Source: Branchipolynoe longqiensis | Lineage: Eukaryota; Annelida; Polychaeta; Phyllodocida; Polynoidae | Assembly (NCBI GenBank): GCA_030323885.1 | Contig: CM059186.1 | Span: 26,268,271 to 26,332,270, forward strand | Length of the DNA: 64,000 nt | Reading direction: 5' to 3' | Shown: positions 21,891 through 33,239 of the stretch, piece after piece | How the letters are laid out: each line of letters starts with the position of its first letter | Position numbering within the stretch: the first letter of the stretch is position 1 | Notes under the pieces: generated by a model | The model's database searches: none | Told to the model about the DNA's origin: nothing | The model's input: only the letters and a program-made list of their open reading frames with translations | Program-made: the position numbers and the translations under genes

Positions 21891-21966
21891 TTATGACAGT
21901 CAATTCAATATATTTATCTCAGAAACACGACAGAAAGTCAAAACCATCGGATTATGCAACTTTAGC

Positions 21967-23628
21967 CTGCTGAATGCATCACAAGTAATATCTCTAGAAG
22001 TATGAATATAGAAAGAAATGAATATAAAAATTTTGTCAATCGCCATCCAGAAAAGCTTTCGGAGATAACCCATGATCTCCCGTGAACGGGAGCGGCCCGT
22101 GTTCAGCGCAGCCTGGACCACAGCACTGTCAGTCATGAACACTATCGAGGCCCCCCCCCAACCATGCGCCCAGCGTGTGGCTGCCTCAAATGCGGCCGCC
22201 ATTTCTTTGACATTAATATGAGCAGAGTCCAACCCCTCCTCGGGTGAGACGTGATGGTGCCCCACATAGTCACAAAGCGCTATATCATCATCTCCCTTAT
22301 AACACCCGACTAACCAATGCCCCCCATGGGTGGCGCCCATACCCCAGCCTGAGGCATCGCTATAGACTGAGCAGACCCGCGTAAATTTTCCTAGCATGGC
22401 AGCCTTCCCGTTAAAACGTGTGGCAAAGCGTTCCCACCATTCAATGTCCTAGCAGAAGCCCACACCCAACCTGGTGTAGTGATAAGGCTCCCTGATGGAA
22501 GCAATGAGATCATAGATCCCACGGCAGAAGGTACGGACTCCACGGATCACCTTGGCACAATGTGCAAGTAACCCCCCCAGTCTCTCAAGATCCTTCCATT
22601 TTGCTCTCCTCCGACCCCGGAATTGAGCCAAAACTCGGTATAATTTAATGAGCTTATCAGCGGGGAGAGTTAAATCTAATTTTATAGTATCAATGTCGAT
22701 CCCAAGAAGACGCATTTTCTGAGTAGGGGAGAGCAACTTCCGAAAGCTTAGTGAGAAACCCAACCTACGTATTATTGCAATTAGTTTTGATTGGTCAATA
22801 GCATTGTGATCCCATGAATCGCCGATAATACAAAAGTCATCGAGGTATTTAAGACCCGTTTTATGCCTTCCTTCTTTGCACATCTTACAATAAAATTAGA
22901 TATTTTTGTAAATATAAAGGGGCTTGAGGCAAGGCCCATTGATAGGCGATTGTCGACCATATATCTAACACTGTCATCATCCCTAAATTTCCACTTCAGA
23001 CCCTGCCTTATGCCGTCCTTAGGGTTTATCTGGATGGCCCTGTAAGCATCCTTTATGTCAATAGAAGATAGGTGGTCACCCTGCTCAAGATTGTCGATTA
23101 CATTATCGACACTTAGGTATTTAAAAGTATGGGTGACCTCACTAGTGGCCGAGTTGACCGACCTATCACGGGGCTTACTACTGTCGATAACCAGCCGACC
23201 CCCCCCCCCCCACTCTCTTTTGGGACGACAAACATGGAGTGGACACATTGTGGTTTGTAGTCAACACAAGAAATGACACCCTGGTCTAAATCAACAGCCA
23301 ATTTCGCTTCGATAAGGGGTCGCTCCCATGCCAACAAGCGTTTACTATTGTTGTTTTCATAGCTGTTGTCAAATTCAGTATTTATCACCTGAAAACCGAA
23401 GACTATGCCTCGTAATATATAATAGGCTTCGGGATCAATGCCGCCCCTGAAAAACAGTTCAGCGAAAAACCGACAAGGCTTCAATTGACAAACAACACCC
23501 TCAAGGCGGTATACACAAGAACAAACACCCCTATCACAGTCATTTGTTACATAGAACATGACGGGCGAGGAGCCCTCGAATTCACTGATAGTCACTTCTA
23601 GACAACCCTCACAGTCTCTCACTTGCAT
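21967..23628 (-). pseudogene. DIRS-group (PAT/Ngaro-like) reverse transcriptase and RNase H, broken
   Basis: Read right to left: the RT N-terminal region with KPQCVHSMFVV (frame 23628-23113); a frameshift at a C-homopolymer near 23205; then LVIDSSKPRDRSVN, SIDIKDAYRAIQINP (palm motif A) and MGLASSPFIFTKI (frame 23248-22781); a second frameshift near 22870; then YLDDFCIIG (catalytic box C) and the thumb (22883-22449); an in-frame TAG at about 22450; and an RNase H domain starting YSDASGWGMGA, with INVKEMAAA and FMTDSAVVQAAL, ending in CDAFSR at 21970. It stops where the MITE at 19839-21966 begins. Two frameshifts and one stop make it non-functional. No recombinase follows on this strand. Confidence 0.85.
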
Positions 23629-24078
23629 TCAGTCCTGTATGCATTCAGGTACTTGTAATCCTTGACTGTCATATAATTGGTTGGAATCTATCACAGGCTC
23701 GGGGCTTAGTGGTCCGACACCCGAACTGTTCAGCTGGTGTTCACCTCGCGGTGGGGCCTCCTCCATATCAGCCCCCCTCTTGTGTGCAACGTAGTCACCT
23801 GCAAAGACCCCCTCGTCGACATGATAAAGTTGTTCCTCTGTAGGAGTCCTATTCTCCACACAGTACATGCAGTCACCTACAAAGACCCCTGTATCAGCAC
23901 AGTCCTCACGGTCATCTACAAAGACCTTATTATCCCTATTGTCGAGCCAGTCACCTCCAAAGACCCCTCTCTCAATATCGTCATCACAGGTGCGGTTTAA
24001 TCCCATCACACCGTAACCCCGGTCACCTGCAAAGACCTCTACCACCCGGCTGGGCTCCTGAGAGTGCGCCCGCCGTCA
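23629..24078 (-). pseudogene. Spacer reading frame with a 13-residue repeat, between gag and RT
   Basis: This frame is the same as that of the zinc knuckle upstream and of the RT start downstream, and is separated from each by a single TGA. It contains five diverged copies of a block with core VFAGD (VFGGD, VFVDD, VFVGD). On the plus strand the repeat word GTCACCTGCAAAGACC recurs at about 23798, 23872, 23911, 23950 and 24031, so the unit is about 39 bp and stays in frame. No known domain. It may be a linker of a Gag-Pol polyprotein, or a separate small ORF. Confidence 0.5.
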
Positions 24079-24080
24079 CT

Positions 24081-25080
24081 GCCTGCATGCTGGACGCTTG
24101 TGGCCTTTTCCGTTGCACTTTGAGCAGACATGGCCGAATCTACATTCGGCCTCGCCACGCGTAGCAAAGCCTCTTAGTGTGACTACCCGGCTTTCTGGTG
24201 GCGTAGCCTGTCGTTCCGGACTTCCTTGATCTTACATTGAGCGAAGAATAAAATAGCACACTCGAGCCCCTGTTGGCGCTAGAGAAAGCAGCAAAGCCTA
24301 TTTCCTCAGCCAGTGTTCTGATTGACCGATCATAGTCAGTGTGAGCCGAGTCAAGATATTCATTTGTGCGCGCCCTATGGGCCAGAAACACAATGTGCTC
24401 CAGCAAGGCCCTCAAGTCTTTAATGCCCAGCTCCTTTATGCCGAGTGCTCACTGGCCCGTGGCAGCTATCAACTCGTAACAGTTCACTTTACCGATATCC
24501 CTCTTTCCGACAGTAAACCTCTTGAGGCTCCACTTACTTCTACATCGTCTACTGGCACTCCTGCTGGATGATGCGCTGCTCGACGTCCTCCGTCGCCGTA
24601 TGGTAGATCGTGAACGGCTTATGTCCCTCCCGTAAGAACAGAAACCGTCTTCCGGTTTTCCGACGAAAGTCGCGTCCACGTAACGGGTTGTCTGATTGGC
24701 CCCCCCATCGTCGCAAGTATATCCTGAGCTCGCGTCTCGAACGGCCTCGCCCACATCCCATCGTGCTCCTGTGCTTGCTTGGCGGCGTCTCTCTTGAGCG
24801 ACAGTTTTCTTTTTCGCTCCTCCAAGGCAGCCAGCTTGTCCTCAACTTCAAGGCCCTTACTTCCTTCTCCAGTAGTTTAAGTCGCTCTTCAGACGACATG
24901 GCGATGAGTTCAACCCCCCCAGTGTTCTGGTCGTCCAACATTTTATGTTCACTATCAGGTAGCCAGCGGATTGAGCGTGACCTCGATGTTGGACCCGCAG
25001 TATCCTGGTTTTCCTCGCACTGTGTTTTATTTCCTTTTTCGTGTACTGCCCCACAAGTATCACAAAATTCTTTAGGCATA
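24081..25080 (-). pseudogene. Gag-like gene of a PAT/Ngaro-type tyrosine-recombinase retrotransposon
   Basis: The minus strand starts near 25079 with a Cys/His-containing N-terminus and a predicted coiled-coil stretch (SSEERLKLLEKEVRAL). After frame changes it continues at 24415-24140 with a segment (HRARTNEYL, then YDRSIRTLAEEIGFAAF) typical of Gag in DIRS-group elements. It ends with a zinc-knuckle motif C-x5-C-x2-C-x4-H-x4-C (CRFGHVC, SKC, GKGH) at about 24137-24080, closed by TGA. At least two frameshifts break it. The motif and the neighbouring RT/RNase H on the same strand make the Gag assignment reasonable. Confidence 0.65.
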
Positions 25081-25449
25081 ATAAAATACTTGTGTAAGTT
25101 ATGTAGTGAAGCAGTACCGGTGTTTGAAGTAGATCGACTGTTAAAGGCAGTTCAATTGTATATGAGAACCATAGCAAAATCATTCGATGGAGTGATGTTC
25201 TATGCTGCTGCCTATATGTTCAATTCTTATGATAATGAGGATGCAGTGTAAAGGTGTATAAAATATAATTGGTAGGTATATGAATAAGAACTATGTATAA
25301 AATATTAGAAGAGTATAAGTGTAATGCCAGCATTCACTTCAGTTAGTTCATTTGTCATAGAGGCAATGTATATCAATGAAAATGTTTGACTAGCCTAAGT
25401 ACTATGTCTTTTATATTTCTAAGTACATGCTAAAATATAGCACCAGCAT

Positions 25450-25496
<47 letters not shown>

Positions 25497-26179
25497 GGCA
25501 ATCTGACAGTTACTTGTTCAAAATGGTTGTAAATATGTAGCATCATTCTGTCGAATAATTTGAGTGAATATCGGTATATTATAGTTGAGCTCGACAGTCA
25601 TGATGCTTTCGACTAGCCCAGTTCATGTTAGTCGATTAAGCATAATGGAGGTCAAATAATTTCCCGCCAAGCCGCCATCTTGTTTACCGTCGTAACGTTA
25701 TTTTAGCGGTTGAAAGTTATTCCAATTTTCTATTCGACACACATGTATAGAACGACTGACTCGGCACCACCGTTGTAATCGACCATATCGCCGCGATCCG
25801 TTATGCACGTAATTCAAAACGTAACGACAATTTAAACCATAAAACAATTTTAACGCTATGACATCGGTAATCGATAGTTTAGTTCACGATACCGTTTCCC
25901 CGTCGAAAGCAGTTGACGTCCTCCAGTCTTCGGATATCCTCACTGAAATCCATAATTCCTAGCCTCGACAAACTCGTATATAGTCGACACACAGGTAGCA
26001 GGTAGACTGTGTGTAGAACGTGTTGTCAATTTGAAAGCAGGACAAAGCTAAAAATAAGTGGTGCTGCGAGTGCAATTACAGAGGGAATCCCGGGGCAAAA
26101 GAGTGGCCCGGGGTGAATGTAAGTGGAGAATAAATAAGAAATTAATAATAATTAATTAATTAAAGAGAGAAGGGGGAAA

Positions 26180-26452
26180 CTCCGCCTACTTATATATATA
26201 TAATAAATTATATTCTACATATATTATATATATGCTATATATTATATAGATTATATTATATATAGATTGCATAGATTATATAGATTAAATATTATATAGA
26301 TGATATATTATATAGATTATATATAGATTATATAGATTATATTGTTTATAAGTGTATATATATGTATATCATGGCATATATGCATATCTACATATGTGCA
26401 TATGTGTATATATGAATTTATGTATATGAATATAAGTATATATGTATATATG

Positions 26453-26485
<33 letters not shown>

Positions 26486-26560
26486 GTGTGTATATGTATA
26501 TATATATATGTATATGTATATATGTGTATAAGTATATATACACATAGCTAGAAAGTAGAA
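26180..26560 (+). repeat. TA-rich imperfect repeats
   Basis: TATATAGATTATA and TATGTATATATG tracts. 25080-26180 before it is unique-looking AT-rich sequence with a (TA)n tract at 25455-25495 and no recognised gene. 26560-26880 is unrecognised. Confidence 0.85.
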
Positions 26561-26879
26561 GTGGCTTTCTGAGTGCCTTGTCTCGTGTCTCGGTCCGCGC
26601 GCATGGTCGCAGTGCTCAGTCAGATCACGATCCGCCGAGCAGATCGCGGATCCTTTAACTGGCCGTGATCCGGGGCGGAATGAGGGGAATTTAGCTGTCA
26701 CCCGACACTGCACCGCTCTCGTGTTGTCTCAAAACTCACAGTGGTCCGAGTTAACCACATGATCCAAACTTTAGCCTTGGATTTCAAAGTTTATCCACGT
26801 GTTTCCTTAGCCCATCCTAGAATAAGCCCCTATGCCCCTGTGTGCCAACATGTCCTATTCACAGATAAGCCCCTAAAGT

Positions 26880-27945
26880 CCATATATGCTAATACGCCCA
26901 CATTTCCATATATACCAATAAGCCCCTCTGCTCATACATGTTAATAATCCTCTATGTCCATATATACCAATCAGCTCTATGCCCATATATGCTAATATTA
27001 GTAATAATCCTCTAACTCTAAGTCCATATATACCAATAAGCCCCTCTGCTCATACATGTTAATAATCGTCTATGTCCATATATACCAATAAGATCCTATG
27101 CCCATATATGCCAATATTAGTAATAATCCTCTATGTCCATATATACCGATAATCTCATATGCCCATATGATATATGCTAATAATCCTCTATGTCCATATT
27201 TACCTATAAGCTCATATGCCCATATACGCTAATATTAGTAATAATCCTCTATGTCCATATATACCTATAAGCTCATATGCCCATATATGCTAATATTAGT
27301 AATAATCCTCTATGTCCATATATACCTATAAGCTCATATATGCTAATAATCCTCTATGTCCATATATACCAATAAGCCCCTCTGCCAATATATGCTAATA
27401 ATCCTCTGTGTCCATTTATGGAAATAAGCCCCTATTTCCACATTAGTCAATAAGCCCCCATGCTCATATATATATATATATATATATATATGTAAATAGG
27501 CCCCTATTATAATAATATATACCAATAAATCCTATGACTCTATTCTATACATAATTAAGCTCCTTTGCGCACATATGCCAATAAGCCCCTATGACCCTAT
27601 ATGTGAATAAGCCCCTAAATACATAGTCAATATACCAATTATCCCTATATCTATATATGCCAATAATCCCCTATATCCATGTACACCAATAAGCCATTAT
27701 GTCGATATATGCCCCATTCCCATATATGCTAATAATCCCTTATATACAAATAAGCCAATATCTCAACATATGGCAATAACAGCCTTCCCATATATGCTAA
27801 TAATCCCTTATATATACAAATAAGCTAATATCTCGACATATGCCAATAAGCCCCAGTCCCATAAATGCTAATAGTAATAAAACCTTATATCCATATATGC
27901 CAATAAGCTCCATTCCCATATATGCCAATAAGTCAATTTTCATAG
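26880..27945 (+). repeat. Minisatellite with CCATATATACCAATAAGCCC units
   Basis: About 1.05 kb of degenerate ~30-37-bp units alternating ATATGCTAATAATCCTCTAT, GTCCATATATACCAATAAGC and CCCCTATGCC words. No ORF. 27945-28520 after it has no recognised feature. Confidence 0.9.
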
Positions 27946-28524
27946 TATTTCTTTCTTTCTTTTAAAAAATGTGATGCTAATTTTGTTTTTGTCTCGAGAG
28001 GCGTTAACTTGTTACTCGCTTGCAAATAGACCTAAGGGTATGCTATAAATACTTGGACAATTAATTTGTGGGTGCTATATATATATATAAATTTGGGCTA
28101 CGAGAAAAGGAGAGAGAAAGGAGGTGATGGGTAGGACACATTATTTGTGTCATGGCTAAGCATAATACAGGCTTACCAGTAAAAGTTTGAAATCGGGGCT
28201 GAGAATGACTGCCTGGAACGCACACAAGCCGGAACTGATCGCTGGTGGCACTGGTGTAGACAACACTGGGGCAAATATGGGCAAGTCAACGATTGGACAT
28301 AATAGTCGAGAAGTAATAATAAATAATAATAATCATAATTATTAGGTTAGAGCTCCGCCCCTTTTATATACGCATAATAAATTATACATTCTATATATAT
28401 ATATATATATAGCTAAACATTATATATATATATATTTTGTGTGTGCACAATAACTGTTTTAAGGATGAGAGGTGACAGCATTGCTGATATCAAAGTTAGC
28501 TGGCGAGTTTTGATATCAGCAACT

Positions 28525-28812
28525 TCTAGTGTCATATCAGGACGGGTACTGACTTGTGATGGTATGCACTCATGGCAACTTAAAAGTGCTGTCCCACTGG
28601 GAGACCAACCCGCTAGCACTATGACCTGATACCCCACTCCGTCACATTATCCTGACACTGAGCCAACCAGTCCTTGCCCTATCCTAATAATGTTGAGCGC
28701 CTGTCTAGGAAGTGAAAAAGTATCAATTTTTAACTCATTGGTTTGACTCGACCAGGGTTCGAATTTGTACGTTCGAACCCCACGATCTACCAACACTGGA
28801 GACAGACGCTCT
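28525..28812 (-). mobile_element. SINE-A, near full-length copy, reverse
   Basis: From GTGTCATATCAGGACGGGTA through the body to the inverted B-box (GGTTCGAATTTG) and ACTGGAGACAGACGCTC. The extreme 3' end is missing. Confidence 0.8.
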
Positions 28813-29141
28813 ATTTACAAGTATATTTTCCAATCTCTCTAGCCACCATATGCTTTATCAATATCATATTCAAGAGACACTGGTTTTTGTTTGTACAGTT
28901 GCCCTACCCATTCATATTCAGTGGGTATCACAGTGGGAATTGTCAGATTGAATCAAATATCGCACATAGTACATACATTTATGGAATGCCTAACAAGTGT
29001 TCTGAATACCTTTCTTTTTGCACTTATATCTATTGCAATATCTGGCGATCTGATATTGCCCAGTTCGATGTCACTGCTTGATTATTGTGTTTATTTATTA
29101 GAATACTGTCATGGGGGTGATGAAAATGGGAAATACTGTGC

Positions 29142-29219
29142 CTAGAGCGGGACTCGAACCCACATCTCTTTGCATTCCGGGCCAGTGTGCTAACCATTAC
29201 ACCACCTAGGCTCCCTGAT
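29142..29219 (-). tRNA. tRNA-like sequence, probably a pseudogene or SINE head
   Basis: On the minus strand GAGCCTAGGTGGTGTAATGG leads into a TSL with GTGGGTTCGAGTCCCGC (five-pair stem, seven-base loop). The acceptor arms pair GAGCCTA with TAGGCAC at six of seven positions. The A-box is plausible (GGTGGTGTAATGGTTAGC). The anticodon arm does not pair cleanly, so I do not assign an anticodon. No CCA. Confidence 0.4.
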
Positions 29220-29487
29220 ATCAACACACTCCCCATGCCTACCTGTCTATGTGGTTACTTGCCTGAGAGGTCAGTGCAGACCACTACAATACTATTCAAA
29301 TTTCGGATTCTGCGAAAAAAATAACTGCTTAATATATATATATATCTGTTTTGTGCGTGCATTAATAAGTACTTTACCTATAGACTCAACACACTTAAAT
29401 AACCGTTGTAATATATATATCATGAATTAACACGTGACCAAATGAGAAAATCAGAGTACCCGTACGCCCATCACACTTCCGAAATGG

Positions 29488-29822
29488 AGGAGCGCGACGT
29501 AGCTCAGGCGGTAGAGTGTCCACCTGTTAAGGTGTGGGTCATCCGATCGATCCTGATCAGTGGACACATTTGCAATTTGGACTATTTTCCATTCCAACCA
29601 GTGGGTCCACAGCTGGTTCATCAAAGGCTGTTGTATGTGCTGTTCTGTCTGTGGGAAAGTGCATATAAAATACCCCTTGCTGCTTATCGGAAAGTGTAGC
29701 CTATGTGGCGGCAATAGGTTTCCTCCTAAGAAATATGTCAGAATGACCATATGTTTGATGTCCAGAAGCCGATGATAAAAATCAATACGCTCTAGAGGTG
29801 TCATTAAATAAAACATACTTTC
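29488..29822 (+). mobile_element. SINE-B, full-length copy
   Basis: Same landmarks as the copy at 9545, with a better-preserved head (GACGTAGCTCAGGCGGTAGA) and 3' end (GTGTCATTAAATAAAACATA). Open frames over it are accidental. Confidence 0.85.
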
Positions 29823-29847
29823 CTTTTTACTTCAGTAATGACTGTGC

Positions 29848-29887
<40 letters not shown>

Positions 29888-29888
<1 letters not shown>

Positions 29889-30163
29889 GAGACTGTTTCA
29901 AAAGGTGCTAAGCAATATGGGACAAAACTTTGTCCATTGTAATGATCAACATAGTATCTGCTTATATATTTGCTCAGGATAAACTGATTTGTTTTTTACA
30001 TGGTGTTTCATAATCTCAATAGAATACATATTGATTTGAAGCAAATGTCCTTGTGTTTTCAGTGTGACCGTTTCTGTGATGTTTTGTGTCAATCGATGCA
30101 ATGGACAACAACAAAAAGAGTTATCAACAAAAAAAAGAGTTATCACCTTTTGAGACAGGCTCA
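29888..30163 (+). mobile_element. MITE, GAGACTG-TIR family, intergenic copy
   Basis: About 276 bp with terminal inverted repeats (TGAGACTGTTTCAAAAGGTG at left, its near complement at right), embedded in (TA)n. It is the same family as the element in the second P450 intron, inverted relative to it. The short reading frames inside are not conserved between the copies. Confidence 0.75.
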
Positions 30164-30329
30164 TATATATATATTATCCACATGTATTGCATGTATTAAC
30201 ACCTGAGCAAATGCGACTATGAGTACTAATAAGTCTGCGTATCTTATTAGCGAAAATTCCTGAATGGCACTGAGGACACCTTCAAAAACTGGTCAGATAC
30301 TCCTCCTGATCTAGGGATAACCCTCATGT

Positions 30330-30700
30330 AAACCACTCCCACCCCCACCACCCCCACTCTGTTCATACCCCGAAACCCCACCCCCACCCCACCCCACTCC
30401 CACCACCCACTTCGCACCACACCCTGAATCCTCACCCACCACCCTTAACCCACCACCCCCACCCCCACTCCCCACTTCGCACCACAACCTGAATCCTCAC
30501 CCACCACCCCTACCCCACCAACCCCACCCCCACCCCCACTCCCCACTTCGCTTCACACCCGGAATCCTCAACCCCACCCACAGCTCACCCCCCACCTCCA
30601 CCCCCACCCCATCACCTCCTACCCCACCCCCACCCCAACCCCCATCACCCCCTACCCCACCCCCACTTGGCGTCAGCTCCCCTACCCCGCCCCCACTGGC
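30330..30700 (+). repeat. C-rich CACCCCCACCCC block
   Basis: Irregular CCACCCCCAC units; ACTTCGCACCACACCCTGAA recurs three times with ~80-bp spacing, showing a longer period. 30700-31000 after it is unrecognised. Confidence 0.85.
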
Positions 30701-30999
30701 GAATCGAGGACTGTCGTCTGCAGGGAAGTGTTGGAGTGTCAGTGAAAGCGAGACGCGGCGTCCCTCACCAGCAGACGACCTCTATCTCAGTCAGAGCACG
30801 TCAAAAAGCACGCCAGATAGGGGATGAGGAGGCGGCAAGGGGGTTCTCCAGGTGAGGATTATACTAAATGTGACTCGATCGTGGTGTGTGGGTGGGGTGG
30901 GGTGTGTGGGGGTGGGGGTGCGGGTGGGGAGTGTAACAGGCATATATTAGGAACAGGAGCAGGCAGGAGTGGGAGGTTATCACCCACTGTCATGACGTA

Positions 31000-31710
31000 G
31001 ATTCCACCACCCCCCTCACCCCTTCACACCCTCACCCCTTCGCCCCCTTGCCCCTTCGCCCCTTCGCCCCTCGCCCACTCACCTCCTCACACCTTCGCCC
31101 CCTCGCTCCAGCGCCCCCCTCCCCCGCTCACCTCCTCACCCCCTCACCCGCTCACCTCCTCACCCCTCACCCCTCACCCCCTCACCTCCTATCCCCTCAC
31201 CCCCTCATCCCCTCACCCCTCACCCCTTACCTCCTCACCCCCCACTCCACCCGCTCACCCCCTCACCCCTCACCCCCTCACCCCTCACACCCTCACCCTT
31301 CACCCCTCACCTCCTCACCCCCCTACCCCCTCACCCCCTCATCCCCTCGCTCCTTGCCCCTCGCCCCTCGCCTCATCGCCCCTCACCCCCTCATCCCACA
31401 CCCCTCACCCCCTCACACCCTCACACCCTCACACCCTCACCCCTCACACCATCACCCCTCACACCCTTATCTCCTCATTCAATCACCCCCTAACCCCTAA
31501 CCCCCTAACCCCATAACCCCCTCACCCCCTCACCCCCTCACCCCCTCCTCACCCTCTCACCCCTCACCCCCTCATCCCTCACCCCCTCAGCCCTCATCCC
31601 TCCTCACCCCCCATCCCCTCATCTCCTCATCCCTCACCCTCGCAGCCTCATCCCTCACACACCCTCCACCCTCACCCACCCTCACAAATCCCACCCCACC
31701 CCGCCCCTGC

Positions 31711-31752
<42 letters not shown>
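31000..31752 (+). repeat. (CACCCCCT)n block ending in (CA)n
   Basis: About 700 bp of CCCCTCACCCCCTCA units, then (CA)n at 31718-31752. Confidence 0.95.
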
Positions 31753-31756
<4 letters not shown>

Positions 31757-31866
31757 CTGAAGGTTCTGTTCTCCATCTGTAATCCATGCGAATTAGGGCG
31801 GGAAAATGTTTACCAAATCTCGGCAACAAAAATAAAAGGTCACCTCACACCATGTGATTATCTGAC

Positions 31867-32222
31867 TTAAAGCTGCTTAGTCCGATGAAAACAACAAATT
31901 TTCAAAACCAAAACAATTATTTAGAATTGATTCTACATATCTAACTTAGATACTGGGGCACTTATTAAGCATATGTTGTCATATAGAAGGGAATACTGAG
32001 ACAGTTTAATAGAAGTTGTTACTGCTGAAGCCTATGGTGTTCGAGTTTTGGCATGCTTGCCAAAACTAATTTGACATGTTTGCACTTCAAATATCTCAAA
32101 AGTTAGCCATCTAAGATAAAAGTTACTTCAAGCTAAAGTAAGGTAAATTGTAACAATCAATTAAACGTATTTATCTCAGAAAAAATGACAGAAACTCAAA
32201 ACCATCGGACTATGCAACTTTA
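31867..32222 (+). mobile_element. TTAA-flanked MITE, complete copy
   Basis: TTAA then AGCTGCTTAGTCCGATGAAA, full body, ending CCATCGGACTATGCAACTTT. Uninterrupted, about 355 bp. No ORF shared with other copies. Confidence 0.85.
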
Positions 32223-32340
32223 TCAGTCACAAGGGTCATGACAGTAGCAAATGTTGCGTCAACGGTGAATATTATGCGACTAGACGGTGGCTACACGAAT
32301 TGTCACAGCTGTGAATATCGTAACAGTCACTTTTGATTGA

Positions 32341-33127
32341 TTGTTGTTTTATAACCTAGCAACATACAATGTCATACAGTACAACCCCATTACACCAAGC
32401 TTTGTTAAACCAAACGATTGGTTAATCCAAAAAATTTTCGGCGGCCTGGCAAAAAACTACCCCTTCTCATATAAAAAAGTTGATTAAACCAAAGTCGGTT
32501 AATCCAAATTATCGGTTAATCTAAGCAAAATTGTCGGGCCCCAGGCCACTTCCGGTATGGTTAAACCAAACTTTCAAGTGGTTAAAAGGTCATCTGAGAC
32601 TTTTTTATATGATAAATGGTAGTATTTTGCCGGGCCGCCGAAAAAAGTTAGGATTAACCAATCGTTTGATTTAACCAAGCTTGGTTTAATGGGGTTATAC
32701 TGTACATTCATAAAAAAAAACAATAATCAAAGTGTCCACAATCACTGTATATTACATTCATAATGCACCCACTTTTTTGTTAAATCCAAGTCAAAGTCGA
32801 AGCCAAAGCTTGGTTAAACCAATGATCGGTTAATCCAAACAAATGTCTAGGGTCCCTTCAGGTTTGCTTTAACGGAGTTATACTGTATCAGGATGGGCAT
32901 TGACCTCTGACAATTCGCACTCATGGCACCTTTAAAGTGCTGCTCCACTGGGAGACCAGGCCGCCCACACAATGACATAATACCCCACTCAGTCACATTA
33001 TCCTGATACAGTGCTAACCAGTCCTTGCCCTATCCTATTAATGTCGAGTGCCAGATTAGGTAATGACAAGTATCCGTCCTGATATGAACTTCGATGTTTG
33101 CCAGGACTTAAAACTCAAACAACCAAC
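32341..33127 (-). mobile_element. SINE-A interrupted by pogo-like MITEs, with an opposed 3' core
   Basis: 3' core at 32344-32376, MITE insert 32377-32885, then the SINE continues 32888-33072 (TCAGGATGGGCATTGACC onward). At 33073-33127 a forward 3' core (CCGTCCTGATATGAAC) follows, so the two SINE ends face each other. Confidence 0.8.
32377..32885 (+). mobile_element. Tc1/mariner-type (pogo-like) MITE pair inserted in a SINE
   Basis: The first unit, 32377-32702, has ~55-bp inverted ends starting CAGTACAACCCCATTA and closing with GGGGTTATACTG. A second partial unit runs to TATACTG at 32885. The outer ends are flanked by TA (32375-32376 and 32886-32887), and the interrupted SINE has a single TA there. 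CAGT-starting TIRs with TA duplication suggest pogo/Tigger-like elements. Interior words such as GGTTAATCCAAA repeat several times. Confidence 0.75.
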
Positions 33128-33239
33128 ATTATCGGCGGACTCGCAGTGTGCGCTGGAGCAACTCTGCGCACGCGCCTTGCTGGCCACTGTGGTGTGCGGG
33201 GAGGTCGGGTGAGGGGGACCTGTCGGGTGAACCGCCCGG

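Larger units (their letters stand above)
19839..21966 (+). mobile_element. TTAA-flanked MITE, copy broken by four nested insertions
   Basis: The left end (AAGCTGTATAGTCAAG) begins at about 19843. The body resumes after each insertion and the right end (CCATCGGATTATGCAACTTTA) closes near 21965. Inserts in order: a same-family MITE in reverse at 19865-20211 with TTAA on both sides; a Harbinger-like MITE at 20274-20536 with TTA on both sides; a partial reverse copy at 20597-20743; and the recombinase fragment plus split repeats at about 20804-21892. Removing them leaves a recognisable ~350-bp family member, though ~80 bp of the 3' half is missing at the last insertion. Confidence 0.7.

Noticed and set aside
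22781..25251. Plus-strand frames opposite the retroelement, such as 24610-25251
   Set aside because: Shadows of the minus-strand Gag and RT.
29142..29219. A functional tRNA gene
   Set aside because: T arm and acceptor look right but the anticodon arm does not pair; more likely a pseudogene or SINE head.
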